Positions 33,753 to 45,329 of a stretch of 64,000 nt of DNA are shown here, one piece after another. How positions within the stretch are numbered: position 1 is the stretch's first letter; the number at the start of each line of letters is the position of its first letter. Source of the DNA: Laetiporus sulphureus 93-53. Lineage: Eukaryota > Basidiomycota > Agaricomycetes > Polyporales > Laetiporaceae. The translations under genes and the position numbers were made by a program. The stretch covers positions 64,602 through 128,601 of the forward strand of contig NW_024468551.1 of NCBI RefSeq assembly GCF_001632365.1, written 5' to 3'. Below the pieces are notes generated by a model. The model saw only the letters and a program-made list of their open reading frames with translations, did no database searches and was not told where the DNA came from.

Positions 33753-34467
33753 TGTCACAGATTTTCACGTTTTCACCTCTGCACGTGACCAAGACATCAT
33801 TTGACATCAGCGCTAGGCTGTTCAGAAAGGAACGAACCGGTACGCGAAGTACTAACAGTCCTAGGCGCCCCGAAGGTCCAGGTCTGGTCACGTGACATAC
33901 CACGTGATATCAACACATGTGACAAGTAGCGCTGGTATTAGGTAAGCCTAACTTATACAGTAATATCATCCCACCTAGAAGCCACGGTCGGACTCCGGAA
34001 GAATCCAACGATGGGGATACACGACACCGGAGATATGTCCTTAAGGGGATAATAATTCACATACACGAGGTAGATAGCTACCACGCCACCGGAGATGAAG
34101 CCATTACAGGCAATACCATTCCCATGGTCTTACTAAGTAGTTCGGAGGTTCGGCATGCATGACACACGTAGTCTGACAGGTAGTGGTAACCAATCAGACA
34201 ATGTCCATTAGCTAGCGGTTCTGGGGTATCAGGTTACCAAGGGTCCCTCCGCTCATGTATATAAGCCAGAGCTCTGAGACGCATAAGTCCCCCAGACTTA
34301 TTCTCATCTCTGCTACGCCTATCCATATAGTGTCACCAGCGACCACTCGCAAGTCGCTGCTTTACCTTGATCATCTTTGTGTCCATCCTTACTTCGACAA
34401 CAGACAGTAAGTGTTTGATCATAAGGTCATAGGCTTAGTCGGCGCTCTGCGTCCTAAGTTTGTGATA
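33753..34467 (+). repeat. 3' LTR of element 3
   Basis: Starts TGTCACAG. I place the end at GTGATA (34462-34467), which mirrors the 5' TGTCAC with one transition (GTGACA expected) and is followed by TAACT, the same five bases that precede the 5' LTR. Length 715 bp. A TATATAAG box at 34258-34265 fits a U3 promoter. The 3' end is inferred, because the 5' LTR end lies in the gap. Confidence 0.75.
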
Positions 34468-34798
34468 TAACTGGTGGAAGGCGAACCATGGCTCTGTCCA
34501 TCCATGGTCCCTTTGGGCTATGGTCACAAGAAACTTCAGATGATAATGCAGCAATGGGTGGCTGCAAGTCATTTGGCTGTAATGCCTGAAACGGATCAGG
34601 GTGTCACGACTTCCAGATCGATGAGTGTTACATTCGGCTATAAGAATGCCTCCAACTGGGAAACAGTTGAAAGCTGAAATGTGAGTGTGTGTGGGTGTAA
34701 AATGCGATTGGTGACTTCTGTACTCGCGAACTGTGGTGGGTGATGGTCTGGGCTGTGGCACGAGGGCTTGCTATATCTGGAAAGTGCTGATGAAGCAC
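34468..34798. other. Right flank of element 3, no gene
   Basis: Starts with the TAACT duplication (34468-34472). The rest has no supported open frame. It is probably the continuation of the repeat that element 3 split. Confidence 0.45.
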
Positions 34799-34982
34799 CG
34801 ACGATGAACCTCTAATTGCCTCTGAACTAGCTCAAGCACTGATGAGCAACCCCTACTTGCCTCTGAACTGGAACGAGCACCGACGATGAACCCCTGGGCG
34901 TCTCTGAACTGGAATGAGCACTGACGATGAACCTCTGGGCATCTTCGAACTGGAACGAGTGCCAACGATAAACTCCTGGGCA
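34799..34982 (+). repeat. 41-bp tandem repeat, about 4.5 copies
   Basis: Units 34799-34839, 34840-34880, 34881-34921, 34922-34962 and a partial unit to 34982. The consensus starts CGACGATGAACC and contains CTCTGAACTGGAACGAGCAC. Units are contiguous with no spacers and diverge by roughly 10-25%. The period is not a multiple of three, so it is not a protein repeat. Confidence 0.9.
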
Positions 34983-37900
34983 CAAGTGAGGCTACGGGGT
35001 CCGATGGGGACAGAATCCTGGTTTGAGACTCGTGACTGGTGGCGTGCGAGCAAAATGCGATGGCGTGAGATACGAGAACGTGATAATGTGACTTATCTGG
35101 CTGAAACCCGAGTCGAGCTAGAGGCCACTGCTGGGAGTGCTGTCTCTCTCAGTGTCAAGAATCCCAGAGACATAAAATGTGATTGCAGTAGACATAGATG
35201 TGGTCAGACATGATACCCTAGCATAGACGAGATGAAAACTGAGCACTGCTGCATGGCGAACTCCATGTCGAACTCTCTTATTATTTCTATGTACAGTGTA
35301 GATTATATAGCAGATCGGAAATGAGCCAGCTGAGTCGCTGAAATGTGTTTCTGATCATTCATTGTGTTTCCGATCTATTAAAACCTGTTGCAAAGCTCGT
35401 CCCTGCCCCCTCTCCATATCATACAGTCGGGGAACTGAAAGTCCGGCCCTGTCAGGGTCCGTCGGTCTGCTACCCTATCTTCTGTCCGGTTAGCGCACTT
35501 GTTTGTTTCTGAGTCACCTTACCAGTTGTGTTCTGCTCTCGCACTGTACCTCATAATCGGCTATGCTTCCTTGTGGCTTGCTCATCATTTCTGTGCCTCA
35601 TGTTCACCTTCTGACCCCTTCACGCAGTTCCATGTTCCCAAGCTGTCAGTAAAGTATTCTTTGCCCACTCTGGACTGCTCCAGCTCGGTGTTTGTCTTTC
35701 CGGATTACGGTGACTCACTATCCGATTGTGCGATAGTCGGACGCAGTTTCTGGCGTTTTCCGATCGCAAAATATCTCAGTGCGTATCACTGTGCCACGCT
35801 TTTTTTTATGTCTGACTGTCCGGTGGCAGCAGGCTACAGGACCGCACTTCACTGGATGTTCACTGCATACTCATCAGTCCCCAAAACACCTACCATGTCC
35901 ATCCGCTCAGCCATCGCAAGGACCGACAAATGCGAGATGTTTTCGCGACACGAACAACTGCACCTTGTACCCCAGCGCTCAGTATAGATGATGGTCGATG
36001 GCCTTCCAGCTCTGCATCACCTCACCTTGTGAGCCTGCGCAGCTTCTGTCGTGCCGTGCATGGCCTCACGTCAGCTCGGGTCTTGACCGTGCTCACCACG
36101 AGCCTCAGCCCTTTTTGTGTGGTTGTTTCTCTGCGGATTTATCGATCCATGATCTAAATTGCTAAAAATGCTCAGACATATAGACATCTAGCTCTGAATA
36201 TGTCTCTGAATCATACACCATTGCCCTGAAATACAGATCATGCCATATTACTGAAAGCCATTGCATATGCTTACCATATATTAGCAACTCCACCTCTATA
36301 GTAGCCATGGCACTCCTTGTCTTCAGTCAGCATGTGTGGTAGATCTGTAGAAATAACTCATGAGCAAATATTGTGTACTCAGAGTCATTCTGATTATCCA
36401 GAGGCCCAGACGTCCACCATTAACGTATGTGCGTAGGTCATAAATAAAGTGATGAATAAATTTCATGGTGTTCAGTATCATGAAGCCTTGTCATAAGAAA
36501 CGGGCATAGATGACGTCTCCTACATACAAATTTGAGCGTGCGACCATCAAATCTAACAAATAAAATGAACTATACTGCTTGGCCCGTTAAACAAGGAAGT
36601 GAACTGATAGTCACGGGGGACCTGACAAAGGTTCTCAATGAGCGATAGATGTCCTGGACTGGGCAGTAAGGGCATGCGATGGGTGCGAAAGATAAGTTGA
36701 GAAAGCAATAGTAGAACACAGAGCTGCAAGCATGGTTAGCATACACAGGGTCTTCCGCATTTCTATGAGGCTGAAGGGTTAGAACGTACGATAGATGGAG
36801 CCACGAGCCAAGCGATGCATGTCATCAATAATGTCCCTGTTGAAGCTAGTAGTATCATGTTTCTGAGAGGATGGCACAGCACACATTTATAATTATCAAA
36901 GATGTGACAAAGTGAGATTTAGGCATACAGTAGTAAATAAATTGCTACGTCTCGCTCACCAGAGCTGATGTGTCAAGAACAGAGTGCCACCACTCTCCTG
37001 CTCACATCCCATGTGGATCCTAAAAACATATAGAGTCAATCAGCTCCACAACACAACGTCAACAGCTTCTCTGAGCCATTTCTTGATGATTGAACACTTT
37101 ATGAATGATTGGTCAGGCTCGGCGATAACTTCCAGCAGTCTTCCGTTCTAAATTGCACCCTTCAGCCATTTGTTGTGGAATAATGATGTTCGATAGGTAG
37201 CCACAAAACATTCCTTGCGCCACAAATGCGACAATCACGTGAATGGACCAAGATAGGCACGTGATACATTGCGACGTGACTTGGCGCTGTGACGCAGAAC
37301 ACTCACCAGTTCATAATATTTCCTTCTCAAGGTTCGCCTGAAGCTACAGGTGGCCAATATGCCTAGCTTGAGCACAAGCGAGATACCTAGTGTCCAGAAA
37401 TATATCCAAAAAAAACTGATTGTGGATACTGTGATGGGTATATGCGATAGGCCGGCCGTGGGCCTTCCTCCCGACAGATTCGAGTCGCCATGCTCATGTG
37501 TTTCGAAGTGATTGTTTCCATGCCACTATGCCCAAAGGCATGCGCGAACGGCTCTTGGAGTGGCAGGTCGAGAGCTCCCGAGATGAACGAGTCCCTGCCC
37601 ACTCGATGTACACTCCGATTATATCTCGTTCGGAGTAGCGGTGTACGAGTTGGCTAGTAACACCCTCCATCGCTGGATGCATGGTCCTTGATTCACATTT
37701 GGGATGAAAACGGCGAGTACGACGCACTTTGTATTCACCAACGAATAAGCAAGACGGGAAGGTACCTCCTCTGTCGTTCCTTCTCCGCTAAGTATGACGC
37801 GCGTAACGCGGTATTCATGTGAGATGTAGACGAGGCGGGAAGCGCACACGGTACTGTAACGGCGAGCGCCTGGGTGCGTGGAGGCAAGCGAGGCGTCGTA

Positions 37901-39228
37901 CGCGGCGGTAAGTCTGTTGCAGTGAGCGTCACAATCTGCGTCGCTTGCAGACAGCAAACGGGCAAGCGAAGAACTCAGAAGTCTGTTATAACGTCCGCTG
38001 CAAGATAACGCGAGCATCAAGAATATAGCGCCGTGCCCTGTACGCTGGCTCGCATAGTGTTCTTCATGCAGCTTGAGGCGGCGTGCTTCAGACGTTCACG
38101 AGCGGTCGCAACCGATGTGCTGTCATGAAACAGTGACGCAGATGCTTTGAAGTGACAGTGAGGAGGTTTTTCTGCAGGTCTGGGGAAAGACGACTATCAC
38201 CACGAACCAAGGCAGCCTACACCGCACGTCGGGTCTCCCAGAACCAGCTTTCCGAGACAGCCCGCAGCGGACCTCCGCTTGCGGTTTCGTGACCCGCATA
38301 GAATGCGGTCGGGGGAACACGCGGAAAAAAAGAGCAGGATGGCGGGTGTCGTTCGGAAACCCAAAGTTGGAGCGTGCCAAGGGCTGCCTCCTAGAAAGAA
38401 ATGTCAACGAAAGAGGCCCATGTAAAATGTCCAGGCGCATCCAAGTGCCATCGTTGCGTCTAACGACGTTGCGGCCACGCCGATTGCGGGGAAGATCACG
38501 ATGGCTGAGGAGCGCTGAGGAGAAAGGATGACCCCGCGCGCAGACGCGCCTCGGCGTGGGGGGGCGCCAATCAGGGCTTGCGCATTTAGCGCAGCCGAGC
38601 CTCGCAGCTGATTCGGATGCGCGCCGCTGGAGGATGGAGAGAGCGCGAAGATGAAGCGAAGTGAAGATCGGTCGGGTTCGGGCAGTTTGCTCGCCGGAGA
38701 AGTGAAGTTTCTGAAATTTATTTCTAATGGGATGAGAGTCGCCAGCTGCTGGCCATCGGCGGTGATGCGGTGCGCGATGACCCACCGAGCGGGTTGCGTC
38801 CTTGACGTCCTTGGGCGTCGGCCGCATCCCTTCGGCGCCACCGCTCCCTGAAAGAAATAGCTTGTGGAAGAGGCCAATCGCAGGGCGCGCGTCACGAGCC
38901 CATCCCGTTTAGGAAGGTCGCCTGCCATAAGCGATAGCTGTAGTCGGTCCTGCTCGTCGAACGGCACTCCCTCTTCACGGTGTCAGCTCATGCTTCGCGT
39001 AACTTCACGCTTTCCGAGATGCTACATAAAACCAGTGGCGTTATAAGGTGTCTTCATTCCCTCCTCTCGAGTGCAAGACGTTGCTGCGAACGCTCTTCCC
39101 TTTGTCACATAGATTTCTTTGTAGCCACCGCCAAACAAATAAGCGGCAACAACGCGCTCAGCGCTCGACCCCACGTGTCGGCGTAAGAGCGGGGTAGCGG
39201 GCGTATTCGGCGCGTTCGTCCGACAGGG
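34983..39228. other. Repeat debris and intergenic sequence before aconitase
   Basis: 34983-36150 looks like decayed repeat sequence, including the second copy of the 66-bp repeat. 36150-37350 is AT-rich with no coding signal. 37350-39228 becomes GC-richer towards aconitase. The longest minus-strand frames (38123-38827, 38404-38967, 37619-38020) overlap in different phases, carry no motif, and look like chance frames in GC-rich DNA. No gene is supported. Confidence 0.45.
35724..35789 (+). repeat. 66-bp dispersed repeat, copy 2
   Basis: Matches 14489-14554 in the same orientation. It keeps CpG sites where the other copy has TG or CA. Confidence 0.7.
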
Positions 39229-39332
39229 CCAATCACCGTACATAAATTCGTCACACGCAGCGGCCTTTGCCGGCGACGCCTTAAACTCCTCGTCCTCCCT
39301 CCTCCCTCTGTCGCTTGTCGACACCCACCACG
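39229..39332 (+). promoter_or_regulatory. Aconitase core promoter region
   Basis: CCAAT at 39229-39233, a TATA-like TACATAAATT at 39239-39248 and a pyrimidine-rich run (CTCCTCGTCCTCCCTCCTC, about 39287-39305) just before the ATG. This arrangement is common in well-expressed fungal genes. The transcription start itself is not seen. Confidence 0.5.
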
Positions 39333-42205
39333 ATGCTCAACCTCTCCACTCGCGTCGCAAATGTGCGGCGGCAGGCCCAGCGTATTGCCGCAGGCATGGC
39401 CACCGTTGCGCCAAAAATCGGCGACACCAAGGTCTCGATGAGCTTGCTTGAGCCCAATGCCTACATCAACTATCAGCGCATCGAGGATAACCTCGCCATT
39501 GTGCGCGATAGGTATATGCGCTCATTCGTGTGGTTTACGCGTCGCTCATTGTTCTGTTCAGGCTCAAGAGGCCCCTGACGCTCTCTGAAAAGATTGTATA
39601 CGGTCATCTCGACGACCCGCACGGTCAGGACATAGTTCGCGGCGAGAGCTACCTCAAGCTTCGTCCCGACGTGCGTCCATTCCGTATCGTCACCGCCGCT
39701 ATCGCTCACTTAGTCCCCCACAGCGAGTTGCGTGCCAGGACGCCACCGCGCAGGTACGGATCACCTGTGTCCTCGGGACAAAGCTAGAAGTCGATTGACG
39801 TCACATCATGTGCGCAGATGGCTATCCTCCAGTTTATGTCCGCCGGCATGGACACTGCCGCCGTCCCCGCTACCGTCCACTGCGACCACTTGATTGAGGC
39901 CCAGGTCGGTGGCCCCAAGGATCTCGAGCGTGCGATTAAGACAAACAAGGAGGTTTACGACTTCTTGGCAACGGCGACTGCCAAGGTGCGCACGCCCCTA
40001 TTAGTCCAATGATCGCTCACTGACGCGCCCCGCAGTACGGTCTCGGTTTCTGGAAGCCCGGTTCTGGTATCATTCACCAAATCATCCTCGAAAACTATGC
40101 ATTCCCCGGTGGACTTATGATCGGTACGGATTCGCACACACCCAACGCGGGTGGTCTCGGTATGGTTGCTTGCGGTGTCGGTGGTGCGGATGCCGTCGAC
40201 GTCTTGGCTCACCTGCCTTGGGAGCTCAAGTGCCCGAAGGTCATTGGTGTGAACCTCGTTGGCAAGATCAGCGGCTGGACGACTCCCAAAGGTACGCATT
40301 TCATATTCATGTCTCTGCCATGTGCTGACCTTCGGCCCCAGATGTCATCCTTAAGGTTGCGGGCATTCTCACTGTCAAGGGCGGTACCGGTGCCATCGTC
40401 GAGTACAAGGGTCCTGGTGTTGAGTCGCTTTCCTGCACGGGTATGGCAACGATTTGCAACATGGGTGCCGAGATTGGTGCAACGACAAGTCTGTTCCCCT
40501 TCAACCACCGTATGGTCGACTACCTGAACGCGACGAAACGCGGCGAAATCGCTAAATACGCGCAGTCGTTCGCACACAACCTTCAGGCAGACAAAGATGC
40601 CGAATACGACCAGCACATCGAGATTAACCTGTCCGAGCTTGAGCCTCACGTCAACGGTCCCTTCACACCCGACTTGGCGACGCCGATCTCGAAGTTCAAG
40701 GAAGCTGTTGAGAAGAATGACTGGCCTGCTGAGCTCAAGGTTGCTCTCATCGGTTCCTGCACCAACTCGTCGTATGAGGACATGACTCGCTCCGCGTCGA
40801 TTGCTCGCGAGGCTGCGGATCACGGCTTGAACACAAAGAGCAAGTTTACTGTTACTCCTGGATCCGAGCAGGTTCGCGCGACCATCGACCGCGACGGCCA
40901 GATTGCGACGTTCGAGGAGGTTGGTGGTATCATTCTCGCGAACGCGTGCGGTCCTTGCATCGGTCAGTGGGACAGACGGGACGTCAAGAAGGGCGAGAAG
41001 AACTCCAGTAAGCATCTATTGTTTAGATGGCAGTGAAATTGGTATCTGATGTTGTCCCCGCCCAGTCATCACTTCATACAACCGTAACTTCACCGGCCGT
41101 AACGACGCTAACCCCGCTACCCACGCTTTCGTTGCCTCTCCCGACATTGTGACTGCGATGGCGTTCGCGGGCGACCTCCGCTTCAACCCCCTCACGGACA
41201 CGCTTACTGGCTCAGATGGCAAGCCGTTCAGGTTCAGCAGCCCCACCGGCAAGGAGCTCCCACCCAAGGGTTATGACCCCGGATTGAACACTTTCCAGCC
41301 TCCTCCGAAGGACCGTGCCAGCGTTCAAGTCGCAGTCGACCCGAAGAGCGACCGTCTCCAAATGCTGAAGCCCTTCGCGCCGTGGGATGGTAAGACCCCT
41401 GAGGATCTCCCCATTCTCATCAAGGTCAAGGGCAAGTGCAGTAAGTACCGCTTTTGAGCATGCAATTGTAGATCAGGCACTGAGGAAGGACGTAGCGACG
41501 GATCATATCTCGGCTGGTGGACCCTGGCTCAAGTACCGTGGACACTTGCAGAACATCTCTCGTGCGTATTTCTCTACTGCTGCTTGGACCGCGCTCTGAT
41601 TCTCTTATTCGTGTTTGCGCAGAGAACTGTCTGATCGGTGCTATCAACGCTGAGAACGGCGATGCGAACAACGTCAAGAACCAGATCACTGGCGAGTATG
41701 ACGGTGTCCCGCAGACAGCTGCGTACTACCGCGACCACGGCATCAAGTGGGTCGTCGTCGGCGATTACAACTACGGTGAAGGCTCCTCGCGTGAGCACGC
41801 TGCGCTCGAGCCGCGCTTCCTCGGCGGTCTCGCCATCATCACCCGGTCCTTCGCGCGTATCCACGAGACAAATCTGAAGAAGCAGGGCATGCTCGCGCTG
41901 ACATTCGTGGACCCGGCCGACTATGACAAGGTGCAGCCGGACGACCGCGTGTCGATTCTTGGTCTCCAGGAGTTCCAGCCTGGCAAGAACCTCACGCTCG
42001 AGCTTAAGCATAAGGATGGGTCGAAGGATAAGATTTCGCTCGCGCATAGCTTTAATGAGGGGCAGATTGCATGGTTCAAGGCGGGCTCTGCGCTCAACCT
42101 GGTGTGTTCATTTTTATCCTCCTGTGTTCAATCGTCTTGCTCATTATGTTATTGCAGATGGCCGCGCACGCAAAGGCCAAGGCCCAGGCCCAGGCGCAGC
42201 AATAG
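39333..42205 (+). CDS. ACO1: Aconitate hydratase, mitochondrial (ten exons)
   Basis: Citric-acid-cycle enzyme converting citrate to isocitrate in the mitochondrial matrix. Exons: 39333-39511, 39562-39670, 39724-39753, 39818-39985, 40036-40291, 40342-41007, 41066-41440, 41496-41561, 41623-42101 and 42158-42205. Introns are 50-64 nt, all GT-AG, in consistent phase, giving 791 residues, the usual length. The N-terminus ([21 protein letters not shown]) is Arg-rich and fits a mitochondrial presequence. The [4Fe-4S] ligands are Cys387 (IGSCTNSS), Cys450 and Cys453 (NACGPC), with the family's 63 and 3 residue spacing. [16 protein letters not shown] and [13 protein letters not shown] are present. The C-terminus ends in an Ala/Gln/Lys-rich tail ([15 protein letters not shown]) on its own exon. 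It converges with the membrane protein gene downstream. Two truncated copies follow at 47.8 and 55.2 kb, so this is the only complete one here. Confidence 0.97.
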
Positions 42206-42849
42206 ACGCATGCACAGATGCAGACGTGGACGCTGGCCTGTCGCCTGTAGAATGGCGAGGTAGGGGGGGAAGAAAGTATCGCATAGCTGATTAGGTTACT
42301 AGTATTGTTGCAAGTGTATCTGAATTTGTTTCTCATTATTCTGCTTTGTTTTTTCGTCTCTGTGTCCGTCGTATGCAAGCTGTGTATAAAGCTAGAACGA
42401 ACGAAGGTTTGCGATAGCCTGCGTGTGATACCTGTTCCTTGAATATCTGTGAGTTTCTTCGACTGATCTGTTCTCCGTCGAGTGAATCCTTCGTAGGGTG
42501 CGTTGAGCGAACCGTACACAAGATAGGACGAGATGTCTCGTCTGCAAGTTGAAGTTGTGCTTACTAGCGGTGTCGCGAAGGGTGCTCCGAATGCGCTATA
42601 GCGGATGAGCAGGCTTGACTCCGGCGACTGGCTGCTGGTCGTGCAGAGGCGAATTTCACACCCAGGGCCGTCACTCACGGTACGGAACGAATGGACTGAG
42701 TGCGGATAAATATCAGAGTTATGCGGGTAAGGAAAAAGCGAGGTATGCAATAGTAGTACATAGGCCGAGACAGATAGAAACGTACAGAGATGGTGACGGG
42801 GGATGCATATGTGGGGCGAAATAAAATATAGGGTGGATCGCTTTGGTAC

Positions 42850-44566
42850 CTAGAAGTGCGGAATGAGTTCTACCCAAGAGATGGCTTTATATGCATCGGG
42901 GGGAAGCGCGCGGAGGGTCGTAAATGCGATGACGAGGAGGATGAGTCGGGAGAAAACGTATGGTATGAGGGCGATGACACCGAAAATAACGGAAGGCCCT
43001 ACTAGTGCAGCTGCCACTATTTCGGGTAAAGACAAATTCGGTATTGCTAAGATACCGGCCACAGACGCCTCAAAGGCAGGAATACAAGTGATCACAAGCG
43101 AGAGTATTCGCCATAGGTATTGCTCCTCGACCGTTGGAAAATCGGAGAACCATGCAGTGCAGTGAATGAGTCCGAAAATCGTAGGCACCACTAACATACA
43201 GGCTACATCGGCTGTGATTGCTACAAAAGGACTGACGTGGTCCGCGTCTGAGGCCCGGTAGCGATGCCACCATTGTGCATGAAAAGGTTGAGCGAATATC
43301 AAGGCAGTAGGGACCAATATGATGCTTGTAACCGCCCATACTGCATACAGCAGCCCACGATAGAACACGTTGCTTCCGTCTCGAATCCCCTCAATCGCTA
43401 TAGGATATAAGTCGTCAATGAATTCGGGCATGAGTTCGTATCCTGCGTCCCAGACTAGTTTCAGCGGATGAAGCAAGTTTTGTAAGAACGTCCTTTCCTC
43501 AGATGGAATGGAGTGGCAATGTACTGCGAGGCGTGTTTCAGCTCAGCCGTACAGTCGATAACCAGGATACAGTACTCACTTGATATCCTCGGCCCGACAT
43601 GAGACTCGTCATGAGACTGGACATCGATAGAGTGCGAATGACTGTGCAGTAGACCAAGCTCGACCTCGCTTGCATTTGTCGGGCAACCTGCCTCAGACTC
43701 CACTGTCCCTTGTGCATTCGGTACATCCGCCACATCCGCGATACTGCCCAGAGTCACGTTCGCTGCGACTGTAATAGCGTTCGGATGTTCATGAAGGACA
43801 ATGGGTACGTCAACGCAGAACGGCTTCTTCAACCATAACGCATACATGGCAATCGCCATGATTGTGAAACCGGCCGTAAAAATTTCTAGCTCCGTAATGG
43901 GGAGACGTTCGATGAAACGGGCAAGGACCTGCAGCGCGAACCAGAAAGTCTGAACGACTGCGGCCGTTTTAGAGAGCCAGTTTGCTTTGCTTTTGTCCTG
44001 GATTTCCTCCTCCGATATATATGGGAACTCTATTATGTTTTCGTCGATGAGGATAATAATATCTTTGGCTTCGAGCTGCTTTGTGCTGCGTTCCGCGGGG
44101 TTGCATAGCACAAAACCTCCCATCAGAACAAAGAAGCCATGAGTAGTCGTCCAGCCATGCTCTGGAAGGTCTCAATGTCAGCCTAAGCCTGAGGGAAGTC
44201 CAACTGAAGGGACTGCACATTACCTTTGAACACATGCATCCGAGCTATTTTGCGAGCGTCCATATATTGGAACGTCGCTATGTAAATGTAGATCTCCGGG
44301 GCAATGATGGCACTAATGGTGAACCCTATACGGCGAAACTTCTGCCACCAGGGGTCCTCTCTGTACGGCGGAATGTCGGGGTGAACAGCAGTCCAGACGC
44401 ATGCGATGATGGTGGCGATGCAACTGGATACGATGCTCAGGAGCGTACGACAGTCATTGAGTTTATCGCAAGATGGGGAAAGGTCCTCGACGGACCGAAT
44501 GTCGGCGATGGGCGCGGCGACTGAGTGCTGACTGAAGTAGTGAAGGAACACGAGAGCGAGGAGCAT
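42850..44566 (-). CDS. Polytopic membrane protein, Agaricomycete orphan family, copy A
   Basis: Three exons, 44566-44224, 44161-43580 and 43523-42850, with introns of 62 and 56 nt, giving 532 residues. I start at the ATG of MLLALVFLHYF because it is conserved in all three copies and opens a signal-peptide-like segment ending near SVAAPIAD. The lumenal or outer part has Cys pairs (SCDKLNDCRTLL). TM segments follow: LLSIVSSCIATIIACVWTAV, a stretch after DIPPYREDPWWQKFRRI, ELEIFTAGFTIMAIAMYALW, AVWAVTSIILVPTALIFAQ, and several near the C-terminus before FTTLRALPPDAYKAISWVEL. About nine helices in total. The DIPPYxEDPWW and THGFFVLMGGF signatures mark a family frequent in mushroom-forming fungi with no assigned function. 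Donor of intron 1 is GTAATG. Confidence 0.85.
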
Positions 44567-45329
44567 GGTGTGGAGCGTCAAATGGCTTCTCGAGATGCGA
44601 TGGACTATAAGGCTGGCAAGGACACGCAGTGGGACCGAGCCCCCTTATAAGAGTGGGCCGCGCACATAACTACGAGCATTGCAGCAACGGCGTAGGACTG
44701 GGACCAGTCCAACATGCCTGAACCATGTGTATGAAGGCGATAGCGAAGCGGTTCATCCTGATTGGACGTCTCAACCGTGTGTCTTGATCCATGAGCTGTA
44801 TGCATTCTGGCCAGAATTTGCACACTGCATCGACTCGTTGTTGGTGCGTTGAATTCGGAAGCAATGCCATTCTGGTGTGGAAGAGAGCCGCATGAAACAT
44901 GCATGCGTACTTCAATTGCAAATACCACACGTTGATCCTGCGATGAGCGTCGGAGATCCAGGTCGCGATGCTCCACCTGAGAATGCACCTCATACCGATA
45001 TTTCGTGGTAATGGCGACATGCTCGTGCATTGGCATGCCATTGGGCACGGGAGCTCCAGGAGTGGAAGATGCTATGTGATAGTCAACAGAGACATGCTGG
45101 CATGCGGAATTGAACAAGTGATTTGTGTCGAGGGAGTGCTCGTTTACATTCTAAGTCAAATAGGGACGCAGACCCACATCACGTTTGCACAGATACAGGG
45201 GAGTTCAGGGCTGGCACACGTACATGGGTTTTACGCATAGGTCGTTTCGGGAACGCGGATGCGGATAAATGGATTATATCAAATATGCCTGCGCAGTCCT
45301 CAATCAATGTACAACACAAGTAGATATGC
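44567..45329. other. Spacer between membrane protein gene and MFS relic, unit A
   Basis: Contains a TATAAG motif about 80 bp upstream of the membrane gene's ATG on the minus strand. A minus-strand frame (45117-44605) lacks support, as it is not conserved in units B and C. This unit's spacer is partly different from those of B and C. Confidence 0.4.

Larger units (their letters stand above)
25657..34467 (+). mobile_element. Ty3/gypsy chromovirus with C-terminal dUTPase (element 3), young insertion
   Basis: About 8.8 kb. The 5' LTR starts TGTCACAG at 25657 and runs into an N gap. The 3' LTR starts identically at 33753. The visible 388 bp of both LTRs differ at one site (25688 region, GTGATC against GTGACC). 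TAACT precedes the 5' LTR (25652-25656) and follows the proposed 3' LTR end (34468-34472), as a 5-bp target-site duplication. The inner order is an unknown frame, a small frame, gag, then pol with protease, RT, RNase H, integrase, chromodomain and dUTPase. Lesions seen: a -1 shift in gag near 28365 and a TAA at 27396-27398. Confidence 0.92.

Noticed and set aside
34395..34410. Alternative 3' LTR end at ACAGACA followed by GTAAG
   Set aside because: The following bases do not match the TAACT before the 5' LTR, while GTGATA then TAACT at 34462-34472 does and also mirrors TGTCAC.
34799..34982. CRISPR-like array
   Set aside because: Units are contiguous without unique spacers, and the genome is eukaryotic.
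38123..38967. Overlapping GC-rich minus-strand frames upstream of aconitase
   Set aside because: Different phases overlap, no recognisable motif, no splice logic; most likely chance frames in promoter-proximal GC-rich DNA.
40209..41015. Long antisense frames over aconitase (also 41574-42047)
   Set aside because: Opposite strand of conserved, GC-rich aconitase exons; no motif of their own.
44605..45117. 170-codon minus-strand frame between membrane gene and MFS relic
   Set aside because: Not conserved in units B and C and without motifs.
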